Shown one piece after another: positions 52,101 through 60,034 of a DNA stretch of 64,000 nucleotides (positions are counted from its first letter, which is position 1; the number at the start of each line of letters is the position of its first letter). Origin of the DNA: STF1-184 sp050178795 (GTDB lineage: Bacteria > Bacillota > Clostridia > Christensenellales > UBA1242); the NCBI GenBank assembly GCA_050178795.1, contig JBFXFT010000001.1, positions 108,283 through 172,282 of the forward strand. The letters are read 5' to 3'. A model generated the notes under the pieces. It did no database searches and was not told where the DNA came from. It was given only the letters and a program-made list of their open reading frames with translations. The translations under genes were made by a program, and so were the position numbers.

Positions 52101-53337
52101 TATAAAAATCGTCTTGATTGCACTTTTTTGCTGTAGCATCAATTTTTTTGCCATTCTTTATATAATGAGCTATATATGCAGTATAATTTGTCGGCTTGCT
52201 TATATTACTCTTGGATTCTTCTTTTTCTTCACCTTCTTCAGTCTTTTCTGTATCTTTTTTGGATTTCACTGGAATACCAAAAATAGCATTAAAATCTTCT
52301 TCACTATAATTAGCTTTAATTAGCCTTTTTAAAACCTTTAAGTCATATTTGTGCTTTTCATAGTCTTCCACCCTAGCATAGGATAAATATTTCCTGCCTT
52401 TTAATAGACTTTTTAATATAAATAAATCATAAATGGCCTTTAAGTTTTCTACTACCTCAAAATCATCGCCCAAGGTATCCATTATTGCATCTAAATTCAT
52501 TTCATAAGAACTGTCTGCAAATGTTATTTTTTTAATTTCAGCCTCATCATAATCTCTGTCTATAAATATTTTGCCTAAAGTTGCTGTTCCGCCTGCAAGT
52601 AAGGCTATAATCTCTTTATTTACAGGAGTACTTACGCTAAACACCTCTTCAAGTTGTTTCTTTTTTGAGGTAACATTAAGTTTTTTGTTTGTAATAATCT
52701 TATCAAGCTCGTTCAACTTGTCTAAATTTAATGGCGTATAACCATCTTCAAAAGCAACTAACATATATCTATTTACGCTTTCAAACGCCTCAGCGAGATT
52801 AAAATCGTCTACGCTTTTGATTGTTTGACCTTCATACAAAAAATGTCCTCTATATTTTATAATGTTGTGAATAGCCAAATAAATAAGTCTGATGTCTTGT
52901 TTTTTATCGCTATCCATAAGCGCCTTTCTTAAATGATAAATTGTAGGAAAGTCTTTATGATAGTCTTTATCTGTATAACTTGCATCGTTAAACAAACTAT
53001 ATTTGCTATGTGTGTTTTCTTTATCTTCTAAATGTAAACTACTCTCATTTAAACGAATAAAAAAACTTTCATCAACTTTAGTAATTTCTTCACTAAATAG
53101 TTGTTGTAAAAGTTTTATGCGCTCTGTTCTTCTATCTAATCTTCTTCTATTTGACCTATAAATTCGTCTTTCTGTGGCGGTTTTAGCGGGGTCAAAAAGC
53201 CTAGCACCCCACATTGCCTTGTTCTTAAAATTTAGCACATTATAGTCACAATCAGTAACAGCCCAACCTATTGAGTTAGTGCCTATGTCAAAGCCTAAAT
53301 ATGTTTCATTTTTTTGAATTTTGTTTTTTACTTCCAT
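49153..53337 (-). CDS. cas9: CRISPR effector nuclease Cas9 (type II-A)
   Basis: 1394 residues. RuvC-I is YLGFDIGTNSIGWAVTD (Asp17), followed by the Arg-rich bridge helix RRIYRSNRRRLDRRTER. RuvC-II is KKIFIEMAREEG (about residue 812), the HNH centre is YDIDHIVPRS with later Asn in FDNLVLVE (about 900-920), and RuvC-III is NDLHHAKDAYFN (about 1038). The rest is the PAM-interacting region. Residues near 350-375 hold an acidic/Lys insert (EKTEEGEEKEESK). Length is like SpCas9 (1368). ATG follows AAGGAG by nine bases. With crRNA and tracrRNA it cuts both strands of target DNA; the PAM cannot be read from the sequence. Confidence 0.97.
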   Translation of the reverse strand: MEVKNKIQKNETYLGFDIGTNSIGWAVTDCDYNVLNFKNKAMWGARLFDPAKTATERRIYRSNRRRLDRRTERIKLLQQLFSEEITKVDESFFIRLNESSLHLEDKENTHSKYSLFNDASYTDKDYHKDFPTIYHLRKALMDSDKKQDIRLIYLAIHNIIKYRGHFLYEGQTIKSVDDFNLAEAFESVNRYMLVAFEDGYTPLNLDKLNELDKIITNKKLNVTSKKKQLEEVFSVSTPVNKEIIALLAGGTATLGKIFIDRDYDEAEIKKITFADSSYEMNLDAIMDTLGDDFEVVENLKAIYDLFILKSLLKGRKYLSYARVEDYEKHKYDLKVLKRLIKANYSEEDFNAIFGIPVKSKKDTEKTEEGEEKEESKSNISKPTNYTAYIAHYIKNGKKIDATAKKCNQDDFYKFLKKVLVTKEDELKENAEYVYVMGEIESRTFLPKQVSKENSTIPYQLHQMELEKILDNASKHYEFLNTKSDGYTTSEKIVSILKFRVPYYVGPLKDDYNNKQKEGFSWVVRNSHEKVTPWNFDKVIDKDKSENEFIKRMTNKCTYLIGEDVLPKNSLLYSEFMVLNELNNLRINAVPITVELKNKIFNKLFKNKKKVTMSTLKSFLVQEGVIARTEKDNTEITGIDGDFKASLNSYIAFKSILQTDSFADKYEMIEDIINSINIISDKNRLEARIKKDYGKALTQEQIKQIKGLSFSGWGRLSKELLRGLESIDKQTGEIVNIISLLRSTNQNFMEIIHDKKYGFNVLIDEHNKQLINTETSYDMVEKLNFSPAVKRQVWQTLLVAKELKKVLKTDPKKIFIEMAREEGEKKRTESRKDNLIKIYESCKADEVVTSNYKDKLKERLEKEDNDNLKSKKLYLYYLQMGRCMYSGREINLDTLFTDQYDIDHIVPRSKVKDDSFDNLVLVEGVLNKEKTDEYPIRLEIRQAQKPFWNYLKSCGFKDKQLMSKEKYERLIRSTPLSESDLTNFINRQIVETRQTTKLAAELITNIFPESKIVYVKAGNVSDFRNNFDILKVREVNDLHHAKDAYFNIVVGNVYNAKFGWNARDYFAKNDYANRTYNLAKMYNWNVKGAWVKDNDESISRIKKYANQNNCLITQYSYKNKGEFYGMQAVSKKEGLIQIDSKMNDTSKYGGYTGVRPAYFVLVKYVLKGKEVKEFVSVPLYLSSKLITKEQKEDYCKEMLNVNTVEILMDEIKIKSLLKIKNSYAYIAGETGDSLVLHNANQLYSNIKNDNYLKKIVNFVTKKELVEKKNKNATVLVRDNDEITLDGNIGIYESITNKLNYNTYLGISNMQKQLHFMKNQKEIFKALPLEVQASVILEILKIFSCNSLLGNLKAISGAKFAGGNNFSKRVSASDNLKLINQSITGLFDNSIEINRL

Positions 53338-53341
53338 TTTA

Positions 53342-53371
53342 TTTGACTCCTTATAAAATTAATGTTATTCT
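53342..53371 (+). promoter_or_regulatory. Promoter of tracrRNA
   Basis: TTGACT (53342-53347) and an extended -10, TGT-TATTCT (53366-53371), spacer 18. It overlaps the 5' untranslated region of the divergent cas9, so the two transcripts start within a few tens of bases of each other. Confidence 0.6.
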
Positions 53372-53377
53372 AATTAT

Positions 53378-53495
53378 GCTCTTAAACTACCATTTAAGAC
53401 TGCACTACAAGTTCAAATAAAGGTTTAACCTTAATCGTTGTCTTGTGGCAACGCTACGCTGGTAGCCAATACATACTCTTCGGAGTATGTTTTTT
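53378..53495 (+). ncRNA. tracrRNA
   Basis: The anti-repeat lies at about 53382-53418 on the plus strand. It pairs with the crRNA repeat: the UCAAAU at its 3' side with GUUUGA (lower stem), a bulge of AAGU opposite GA, CACUAC with GUAGUG (upper stem), and a long distal helix of about 20 positions with few mismatches. After it come AAGG-UUUAA-CCUU, GUUGUC-UUGU-GGCAAC and GCUAC-GCUG-GUAGC, then a terminator of 8 bp with UUCG loop (53471-53490) and T run. This layout matches known type II-A tracrRNAs. Start is estimated from the promoter. Confidence 0.9.
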
Positions 53496-53632
53496 GTTTT
53501 AAGAGACCCACTACTTAATTTTAACACTATTGTTTTTTAAACTCTATTAAAATAGACGTAATCTTAAAATTATGACATTCTAAATTTGTCGCAAATTGTA
53601 AATTTTAAATAAAAATATGTAAATTTTGCATT

Positions 53633-53658
53633 AAAAAACGGCTTGATTGCCGTTTTTT
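53633..53658 (-). terminator. Terminator of the pheST operon
   Basis: AAAAAACGGC (53633-53642) pairs with GCCGTTTTTT (53649-53658) over six bases; T residues follow on the minus strand. Between this and the tracrRNA end (53496-53632) I see only AT-rich sequence without a gene. Confidence 0.8.
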
Positions 53659-53668
53659 TAGGTTTAAT

Positions 53669-55732
53669 TTAGTTTTTTAGTTCTATATTGTGGTGCTCTT
53701 TTAGTTCCTTATAAAACTTGTTTTCTATTTGTTCTATTTCTTCACTCGTCAAAGTTTTAACAGCGGATAAATACTCAATAGAAACTAATACACTTACAAA
53801 GCCGTCTTTTACGCCCTTACCTTTATAAATGTCTTTAACAGCTATATTATTGACATTTGCAGATTGCTTTTTTATTGCCTTACTGTACTCTTCAAAATGA
53901 GCCCCAAGCGGAACAAGAAAGTTATATTCCCTTTCTATGCTTGGGTATTTACTAACTTCTTCAAGTCTTGTAATTCCCATTGTAAGTTTACTTAAATCTA
54001 GTTCTAAGTATGCAACTTGACCTTTAATTAATTTGCCGTTTTCCAAATTTTTGATGGTATTTGCGTTTACGATTCCCATATAGCCAGCATACTCTTTATT
54101 AATGTAAATATCTGTTCCCATTCCGTGCTCAAAAACTACTTCGTTAGAGTTTTTTAGTTCAACATTTAAACTATATTCGCTGGTAATTAACTCTAAAATT
54201 TGTTTAATGTCATAAAAATCATAAGCTATGTCTTTATCTAGTCCAAAGCCTTTATCATACTTATTACCATTTAAAAGCACTGATAGTACAGTCTTTTGTG
54301 CGTAGCAAGTATCGGAGTTAGCGTCTTTATTAAATATTGTTCCAATTTCAAAAATTGGTTCACACTCGCCATTTATTGTAAGGTTATAGACATAAGTTGC
54401 AAGCATAGAGTAAAGCATATTAGGCCTCATAACAGCAAACTTACTAGATAGCGGATTTAAAAGTTCAACTTCGCCATATAGTTTACTGCCCTCTTTTAGT
54501 CCAAGTGTTTTCATACTGTCTTTGTTTATAAAACTGTAAGAAATACACTCGTTAAAACCTTGAGCGAGCATTAAATTTCTTAAAATATCTGAGTTTATTA
54601 CAGTTTTGTTTGGTTCATAATTTACGCTTAAATTAGGCATTGTTGGCTCAATATTGTGGTAGCCATAAATTTGTGCTATGTCGCCAATTACGTCAATTTC
54701 TTGCTCTATATCTAGCCTATAATCTGGTGCTACAACCTCAACCGTGTCTGAATTTAATATTTTTACTTGATAGTAATAACTTTCAAGCAAGTTTTTAATA
54801 TCGGTTGCTTTTAATGTGCTTCCCAAAATATGGTTTACTTTTGAAACTTTAAGTGTTTTAACATTTTGTTCTTGTGGTAACAATCTTACATATTTTGCAC
54901 TAAGGTGTCCGCCACAAACCTCTAACACTTTTTCGGCGCATACTTTTGCACTATTTAAAGCGTTATTTGGGTCAACACCACGTTCAAACCTGTATGATGC
55001 CATTGTGCTTATGTTTGCCTTTTGACCTGTAACCCTTATTCTTATTGGGTCAAAGTGTGCTGCCTCAATTATTATGTTTTTAGTGTGAGAATCCACTTCA
55101 ACCCTCTTAGCACCAATCATACCTGCAAGGCATGCTGGACCAACTTCATCTTCAATTAAAATGCTGTGTAGTGGTATTTCAAACTCTTCCCCATTTAATG
55201 TCACAATTTTTTCTTTTTTATCGGTAGTTTTAAACCTTAAAACATTTTTAACTTTGTCTGCGTCATAAATGTGTATTGGTTGTCCCATTTCAAGCATAAT
55301 ATAGTTTGATATGTCTACAATAGGGTTTATGCTTTTTACATCAAAACTCTCTAATAGCGCAACCATTTCTTTTGGTGTAGACTTTAAATTGTTTACATTT
55401 TCAATCATAAGTAAAACGGTGTTTCCAACATCTTTTGACGGTATTTCAACCTTAATTGGCAAATCTTTTAATCCGTCAAGGTTAACAGTAGTATCAATTA
55501 CAGGAAGCAAACCTTTGTTTTTGTAAACATAATATTCACGCAAAACACCCAAATGGCAAAGCATATCTGGTCTATTTGCTTTAACTTCAAGTGTTACAAC
55601 TACATCGTCGCCAACACTCTCTTCAACTGCAACTTCAAAACCTTGAAGGTCTAACCAGTTTTTGTCAAAGTCTTTATAATCTATTTTTTCTTTTGCTAAT
55701 TTTTCAAGCCAATTTCTTGAATATTTGAACAT
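53669..55732 (-). CDS. pheT: Phenylalanyl-tRNA synthetase beta subunit lacking the N-terminal OB-fold domain
   Basis: 687 residues, about 110 fewer than usual. It begins normally (MFKYSRNWLEKLAK) but LQGFEVAVEES runs straight into VVVTLEVKANRPDMLCHLGVLRE, the start of B1's second part, so the EMAP/OB-fold tRNA-binding domain (normally about residues 40-150) is absent. The B3/B4 editing region (NPIVDISNYIMLEMGQPIHIYD), B5 and the C-terminal anticodon-binding ferredoxin-like domain (LEEVSKYPSIEREYNFLVPLG) are present. The beta chain binds tRNA-Phe and edits Tyr-tRNA-Phe. It follows pheS in an operon controlled by a T-box. Confidence 0.9.
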   Translation of the reverse strand: MFKYSRNWLEKLAKEKIDYKDFDKNWLDLQGFEVAVEESVGDDVVVTLEVKANRPDMLCHLGVLREYYVYKNKGLLPVIDTTVNLDGLKDLPIKVEIPSKDVGNTVLLMIENVNNLKSTPKEMVALLESFDVKSINPIVDISNYIMLEMGQPIHIYDADKVKNVLRFKTTDKKEKIVTLNGEEFEIPLHSILIEDEVGPACLAGMIGAKRVEVDSHTKNIIIEAAHFDPIRIRVTGQKANISTMASYRFERGVDPNNALNSAKVCAEKVLEVCGGHLSAKYVRLLPQEQNVKTLKVSKVNHILGSTLKATDIKNLLESYYYQVKILNSDTVEVVAPDYRLDIEQEIDVIGDIAQIYGYHNIEPTMPNLSVNYEPNKTVINSDILRNLMLAQGFNECISYSFINKDSMKTLGLKEGSKLYGEVELLNPLSSKFAVMRPNMLYSMLATYVYNLTINGECEPIFEIGTIFNKDANSDTCYAQKTVLSVLLNGNKYDKGFGLDKDIAYDFYDIKQILELITSEYSLNVELKNSNEVVFEHGMGTDIYINKEYAGYMGIVNANTIKNLENGKLIKGQVAYLELDLSKLTMGITRLEEVSKYPSIEREYNFLVPLGAHFEEYSKAIKKQSANVNNIAVKDIYKGKGVKDGFVSVLVSIEYLSAVKTLTSEEIEQIENKFYKELKEHHNIELKN

Positions 55733-55745
55733 TTAAACTTCCTCT

Positions 55746-56726
55746 TTATTTTAATTTTTTATAAACCTTAATATTGTTATCGTGTAAGATTCTAAGTTCT
55801 GGCAAGTGATACTCAATTTGAGGGAACTTGCTCATTCCATAACCAAAGGCAAAGCCCTGTATGTCCTCAGGATAGCCAACATTTTTAAACACATTTGGGT
55901 GAACCATTCCACAACCACCAATTCTTATCCAGCCTGTGTTTTTACAAGTTCTGCAACCTGTTCCACCGCAAACTGGGCAAGTCATATCAATGCCTGCGCT
56001 AGGCTCTGTATATGGGTAATAACTAGGTACAAAGCGCGCCTTAGTGTTCTCGCCAAATACATGCTTTAAACAGTTCATAATTGAGCCTTTAAGGTCTGCA
56101 AAGGTAATGTCCTCACCTACTACAAGTCCTTCAAGTTGGAAGAACATTGGAGTGTGTTGAGGGTCTAGGTCGTCAACCCTATAGACAATGCCCGGACTTA
56201 TTATTTTAATAGGAGGCTTTTTACCTAGCATATATCTTATTTGCACGGCAGAAGTATGGCTCCTTAAAATTATGTTAGGCCATTTTAAATAGAATGTGTC
56301 TTGCATACCGCGTGCTGGGTGATGCTCTGGCATATTTAACATTTCACAGTTGTATTTGTCTAGTTCAATTTCTGGACCGCTTGCAATGTTGTAGCCATTT
56401 GCCTTGTAATATTCCTCAAAGCGTTTATATACTCTATTTAGTGGGTGCATAGCGCCATATTTTGGAAGTGGTTTAGAAAGCGTTAAGTCAATGCTTTCTT
56501 TTGACGTTTTGCCACTGCCTAAAGAGTTTTTAACCTCGGCAATTTTTGCTTCCATTTGAGTTCTAAACTCGTTAATTTGTGCGCCAGCCTCTCTTTTTTC
56601 GGTTGGGTCTAAATCTTTCATTCCAGCGTACAAATCTTTTAGCACATTTTTAAAAGTTTTATCTACTTCTAAAACGTTGTCTGCTGTTATTTCTTTACTT
56701 AGTAATTCAGTTACTTCTTTATTCAT
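55746..56726 (-). CDS. pheS: Phenylalanyl-tRNA synthetase alpha subunit with altered motif 3
   Basis: 326 residues. An N-terminal coiled coil (about 1-85) is followed by the class II core: motif 1 region YGAMHPLNRVYKRFEEYY, motif 2 ILRSHTSAVQIRYML and RVDDLDPQHTPMFFQLEGL, TEPSAGIDMTCPVCGGTGC with a four-Cys zinc site found in many bacterial PheS, and GGCGMVHPNVF. At motif 3 the normal ER is replaced by SK (FAFGYGMSKFPQ), giving Lys at the otherwise invariant Arg. The enzyme charges tRNA-Phe with Phe. The Lys is read directly as AAG on the minus strand near 55830. Confidence 0.93.
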   Translation of the reverse strand: MNKEVTELLSKEITADNVLEVDKTFKNVLKDLYAGMKDLDPTEKREAGAQINEFRTQMEAKIAEVKNSLGSGKTSKESIDLTLSKPLPKYGAMHPLNRVYKRFEEYYKANGYNIASGPEIELDKYNCEMLNMPEHHPARGMQDTFYLKWPNIILRSHTSAVQIRYMLGKKPPIKIISPGIVYRVDDLDPQHTPMFFQLEGLVVGEDITFADLKGSIMNCLKHVFGENTKARFVPSYYPYTEPSAGIDMTCPVCGGTGCRTCKNTGWIRIGGCGMVHPNVFKNVGYPEDIQGFAFGYGMSKFPQIEYHLPELRILHDNNIKVYKKLK

Positions 56727-56779
56727 ATTTTTCTCCTAATCAAACAGTATTATTATACCGCAATATTACACTTTAATAA

Positions 56780-57031
56780 AACAAAACGCCCCTATGCAAT
56801 AGCATAAGGACGAAAAATTTTTCGTGGTACCACCTAATTTTGTCTCAAAATGAGACCTCACTTACATTTTTACAGTTTTGTCTGTCTTTTCTTTTTGTTT
56901 CCAATACCCGAAAAGCAACTCCAATGCCGAAATTCAACACTTATTTGAACATAGGTCGCTCACAGCTAAAACGCCCCTCTCTATAATGAAAATAAGTATC
57001 TACTAAAACATCTTCACAGTTTTTATATACT
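56780..57031 (-). promoter_or_regulatory. T-box riboswitch controlling pheST
   Basis: On the minus strand the T-box AGGTGGTACCACG is at 56822-56835. A candidate specifier loop contains GAATTTC, with the Phe codon TTC at 56929-56931, in a stem I region rich in GGGGCG and GUGAGCGACC-like segments. The terminator is a 10-bp stem with wobbles (56788-56797 with 56802-56811) followed by T residues; the alternative antiterminator uses the T-box. Uncharged tRNA-Phe would bind and allow transcription. The specifier is inferred; the T-box itself is certain. Confidence 0.92.
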
Positions 57032-57037
57032 TAAAAA

Positions 57038-57066
57038 TATTAACATAAAGCCAAGTTTAAAGTCAA
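57038..57066 (-). promoter_or_regulatory. Promoter of pheST
   Basis: TTGACT (57061-57066), 17 bases and an extended -10 TG-TTAATA (57038-57043) just upstream of the T-box leader. Confidence 0.7.
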
Positions 57067-57118
57067 CTGTATTTAAAAAATATAACCATGTAGAAAAAAG
57101 AAAGTGTTTACACTCTCT

Positions 57119-58762
57119 TTACTTTTTAGGCTGGTTATATTTACCCTTAAATTGTTTTTTTGATGTTGATTTTGGCTTAAACCCTTCCCTTTTAGAAGTT
57201 TCTGTTTTTTTAAAGCCATCTTTTTTAGCAGTTTTTTGTTTATAACTTGCTTTGTCTGACTTAAAGTTATAATCTTCCCTTTTTGATGTAAAGGTTTTTT
57301 CTGTTTTAAAAGGTCTTTCTGACTTAAATGGTTTGTCAGTTTTAAAAGACTTTTCGCCCTCTTTAAAATTATTTGAATATTCTTTTTTAGTGTTTTTTGA
57401 ATATTGAGATCTATAACCATCTCTATTAGTATTATTTTTAGGTCTTTCTGTATACTCTTCTTCAAATTTTGGTTTTTCGTATTTGTATTCGCGTTTTACT
57501 TGCTCTTGTTTATCCGAGTTTTTAAAACCATACGGTTTGTTTGATTTATAATCTCTTTTTGAACTGTTTTTATGACCAAAACTTTGACTATTTTTGTTTC
57601 CAAAGCCTCTCATACTTTTTGAAGGAGCCTTAACTGCCACTTTTTCTTCCTCACTCAAATCGCTTTTTGTTATTACAAAGTTTTGTTTAACACTCAACGC
57701 TTGCAATAAAGACATTTGATAAGATGTTGTAATAAAAGTGTATGCCCTACCAGTATTGTGCGCCCTGCCTGTTCTACCTATTCTATGAATATAGTATTCC
57801 TCCATTTCTGGATAGTCGTAATTTATTACCCAAGTTATGTTGTTAACATCAATACCACGAGCGGCAACATCTGTAGCCACAAGTATTTTTGCCTTGCCAC
57901 TTTTAAAGGCATTCATAGCCCTAGTTCTTTCACTTTGTTTCATATCTCCATGAATTTCTTTAACATCAAAGCCTTCCGTCTCTAAAAATTCAAACAATGT
58001 GGTCGTCATTTTTTTAGTGTTGCAAAAAACAAGTGCTGTTCCATCTAGATCTTGTAGCATTTTTGTAAGCAACTCTTTTTTATGTGTTTGTTTTACCCTT
58101 ATGTATTCTTGTTCAACGCTTTTTGCTGGACTGTTTGCATCGCCAGCATCAATAATAATTGGGTTATTTAAAAACTTTAAAGCAAGATTTTTAATTTCTT
58201 TACTCATAGTGGCACTAGCAAGAACGCCTTGCTTTTTTCCAGCAAGTTTTGAAGTAATTGCATCAATATCTTCCTTAAAGCCCATTTTTAACATTTCGTC
58301 GGCTTCGTCTAAAATTAGCATACTTACTGTTTCTAGTTTTAAGGTACGCCTTTCAATGTGGTCCAAAATTCTGCCCGGAGTACCCACTATTACGTTTGGT
58401 TTAGCCTTTAATCCAATTATTTGCTTGTTTATTGGTTGTCCGCCAAATACGGCGAATGATTTTACGCCAATTAAATATTTGCTTAATTTTTTAAATTCAT
58501 CATTTACTTGTGTTGCTAGTTCCCTAGTTGGGCATATAACTAGCACTTGTGGTAGTCTTAGTTCTGGGTTTACACTTTCTAGTGCTGGTACTCCAAAAGC
58601 CAATGTCTTGCCACTGCCTGTTTGACTTAAAATAACAATATCATCGCCAGATTTTAGTGCCGGAATTGCTTGTTCTTGTACCAAAGTTGGTTTTGAATGC
58701 CCTATTTCGTCAATAGCGCGCATAATATTGTCATTTATGCCTAGTTCGTTAAAATTTTTCAT
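57119..58762 (-). CDS. DEAD-box RNA helicase (CshA/DeaD type) with basic tail
   Basis: 547 residues. Motifs are the Q motif (FNELGINDNIMRAIDEIG), LSQTGSGKTLAFGVPAL (I), PTRELATQV (Ia), LDEADEML (II), ASATMS (III), ARGIDVNNITWVINYD (V) and HRIGRTGR (VI). The core ends near residue 370. The tail of about 175 residues is low-complexity, rich in Lys, Ser, Phe and Asn, with repeated elements such as PFKSERPFKTEK, likely disordered and RNA-binding. Helicases of this type remodel mRNA and help ribosome assembly in the cold. It is followed by a weak hairpin near 57104-57120. Confidence 0.93.
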   Translation of the reverse strand: MKNFNELGINDNIMRAIDEIGHSKPTLVQEQAIPALKSGDDIVILSQTGSGKTLAFGVPALESVNPELRLPQVLVICPTRELATQVNDEFKKLSKYLIGVKSFAVFGGQPINKQIIGLKAKPNVIVGTPGRILDHIERRTLKLETVSMLILDEADEMLKMGFKEDIDAITSKLAGKKQGVLASATMSKEIKNLALKFLNNPIIIDAGDANSPAKSVEQEYIRVKQTHKKELLTKMLQDLDGTALVFCNTKKMTTTLFEFLETEGFDVKEIHGDMKQSERTRAMNAFKSGKAKILVATDVAARGIDVNNITWVINYDYPEMEEYYIHRIGRTGRAHNTGRAYTFITTSYQMSLLQALSVKQNFVITKSDLSEEEKVAVKAPSKSMRGFGNKNSQSFGHKNSSKRDYKSNKPYGFKNSDKQEQVKREYKYEKPKFEEEYTERPKNNTNRDGYRSQYSKNTKKEYSNNFKEGEKSFKTDKPFKSERPFKTEKTFTSKREDYNFKSDKASYKQKTAKKDGFKKTETSKREGFKPKSTSKKQFKGKYNQPKK

Positions 58763-58856
58763 AATTCTCCTAATTTATTAGCCATTGCTAATTTTGTGTT
58801 TTAATAAACACTTTAAATTAGGTTATTCTAACTTTATGTTTAAGTTCACAGGCTAT

Positions 58857-58885
58857 ATGCTAACATTAATGAACCTTAAAGTCAA
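58857..58885 (-). promoter_or_regulatory. Promoter of the DEAD-box helicase
   Basis: TTGACT (58880-58885), 17 bases and TAGCAT (58857-58862) with TG two positions ahead. The leader of about 90 bases before the ATG contains short inverted repeats (TTAGCAATGGCTAA), which might form a 5' hairpin. Confidence 0.55.
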
Positions 58886-58916
58886 CACTTATTTTAATTA
58901 TGTAAAATTATTATTT

Positions 58917-59996
58917 TTACTGTAATTCTTTAATTTTGCGTCTGTTTTTTAAATAATAAACTAAAACACCAAGCCCAAAAATAAAACCAATGGCACCCTT
59001 TATTGGGTAAACTATGTCAAGTATTGTTCCAAACCCCAAACGGCTTAAAATAAAGCCTAAAATCATAAAACTTGTAACAGTACAAAAACTGCTATTCTTA
59101 AAATATTTTTTAAACCAACTTGTTAGTGCAAAGGCACATGCAGTCAAAGTCATTGATATGGCAAAGAACAAAATTACTCCATATATTATGCCTAAAACAG
59201 GGTTTATTAAATTTGCCACTTCAACCATAGGCATATCAGAGCCAAAAATTGAATTACTGCTTAAAAATAAAGTCAAAATAACAAGAGCGGCGGCGATTGT
59301 AAATAATGCGCTAAAACTTATGCTGGATACTTTTGATTGTCTTTTGTCTAATACGCCACCAAGTTGGGTTAAAATAACGCCACCTGTCGTCAAATTATTG
59401 CCGATATATAAAAGCGTACTAAATAGCCCAACACCAAAATGGGTTAAAGTTAAATCTGTGTTATAGTCTACCACTCCGTGGCTTCCAAAAATTAAAAAAG
59501 ATATGGTTGTCAAAAATAAAATGATTAAAACCACTGGCATAATTATGCTGGTTGCGTTTAAAACGACTTTTAGTCCACCGCTAACTATTACAATTACAAC
59601 TGTGCTTATTAGTAGACTTAGCCAAGGCAAACTGTAACTATAATTTGGTATTACAGAAATTGCAACACTGTCAAGCCCTGCTATCATGGCAAATAGTGTG
59701 CCAAACAACCCTAATGGGATTAAAATATTCATAATAGGTGAAAACTTTTTAAACACTACCTTGTTAATTTCAGTGGCTTCACTAGCCTTTAAAAAACCAC
59801 CCAATCTAGCAAAGACATACATCATAAAAGCAAGTCCAATAAAAACAACAAACAAAAGAATATAGTTGAATACACTATATTCTCTAAAAAATGTCATTGC
59901 CTCTCTACCGCTAGCAAAGCCAGCACCTATTGTGGCTGCAAGTAGTATAGAAACTATTTTAAAAACCTTGTTATTTATTGTAATGTGTTTCTTCAT
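58917..59996 (-). CDS. YkvI-like membrane transporter
   Basis: 359 residues with ten or so hydrophobic helices. The first helix has the family motif ATIGAGFASGREAMTFF, a broken-helix site like those of the LeuT-fold (APC) superfamily. Later segments include LYIGNNLTTGGVILTQLGG. YkvI proteins in Bacillota are uncharacterised putative transporters. It is preceded on the same strand by the GGDEF-HD-GYP gene with a 38-base gap, so cotranscription is likely. Substrate unknown. Confidence 0.8.
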   Translation of the reverse strand: MKKHITINNKVFKIVSILLAATIGAGFASGREAMTFFREYSVFNYILLFVVFIGLAFMMYVFARLGGFLKASEATEINKVVFKKFSPIMNILIPLGLFGTLFAMIAGLDSVAISVIPNYSYSLPWLSLLISTVVIVIVSGGLKVVLNATSIIMPVVLIILFLTTISFLIFGSHGVVDYNTDLTLTHFGVGLFSTLLYIGNNLTTGGVILTQLGGVLDKRQSKVSSISFSALFTIAAALVILTLFLSSNSIFGSDMPMVEVANLINPVLGIIYGVILFFAISMTLTACAFALTSWFKKYFKNSSFCTVTSFMILGFILSRLGFGTILDIVYPIKGAIGFIFGLGVLVYYLKNRRKIKELQ

Positions 59997-60034
59997 ATCT
60001 TATTATTTCCACAAATAAATTATATGTAAATTAT

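Noticed and set aside
57073..57465. Alternative frame of 130 codons in the helicase tail
   Set aside because: It is a shadow caused by the Lys-rich repeat composition of the true gene; no ribosome site fits it.
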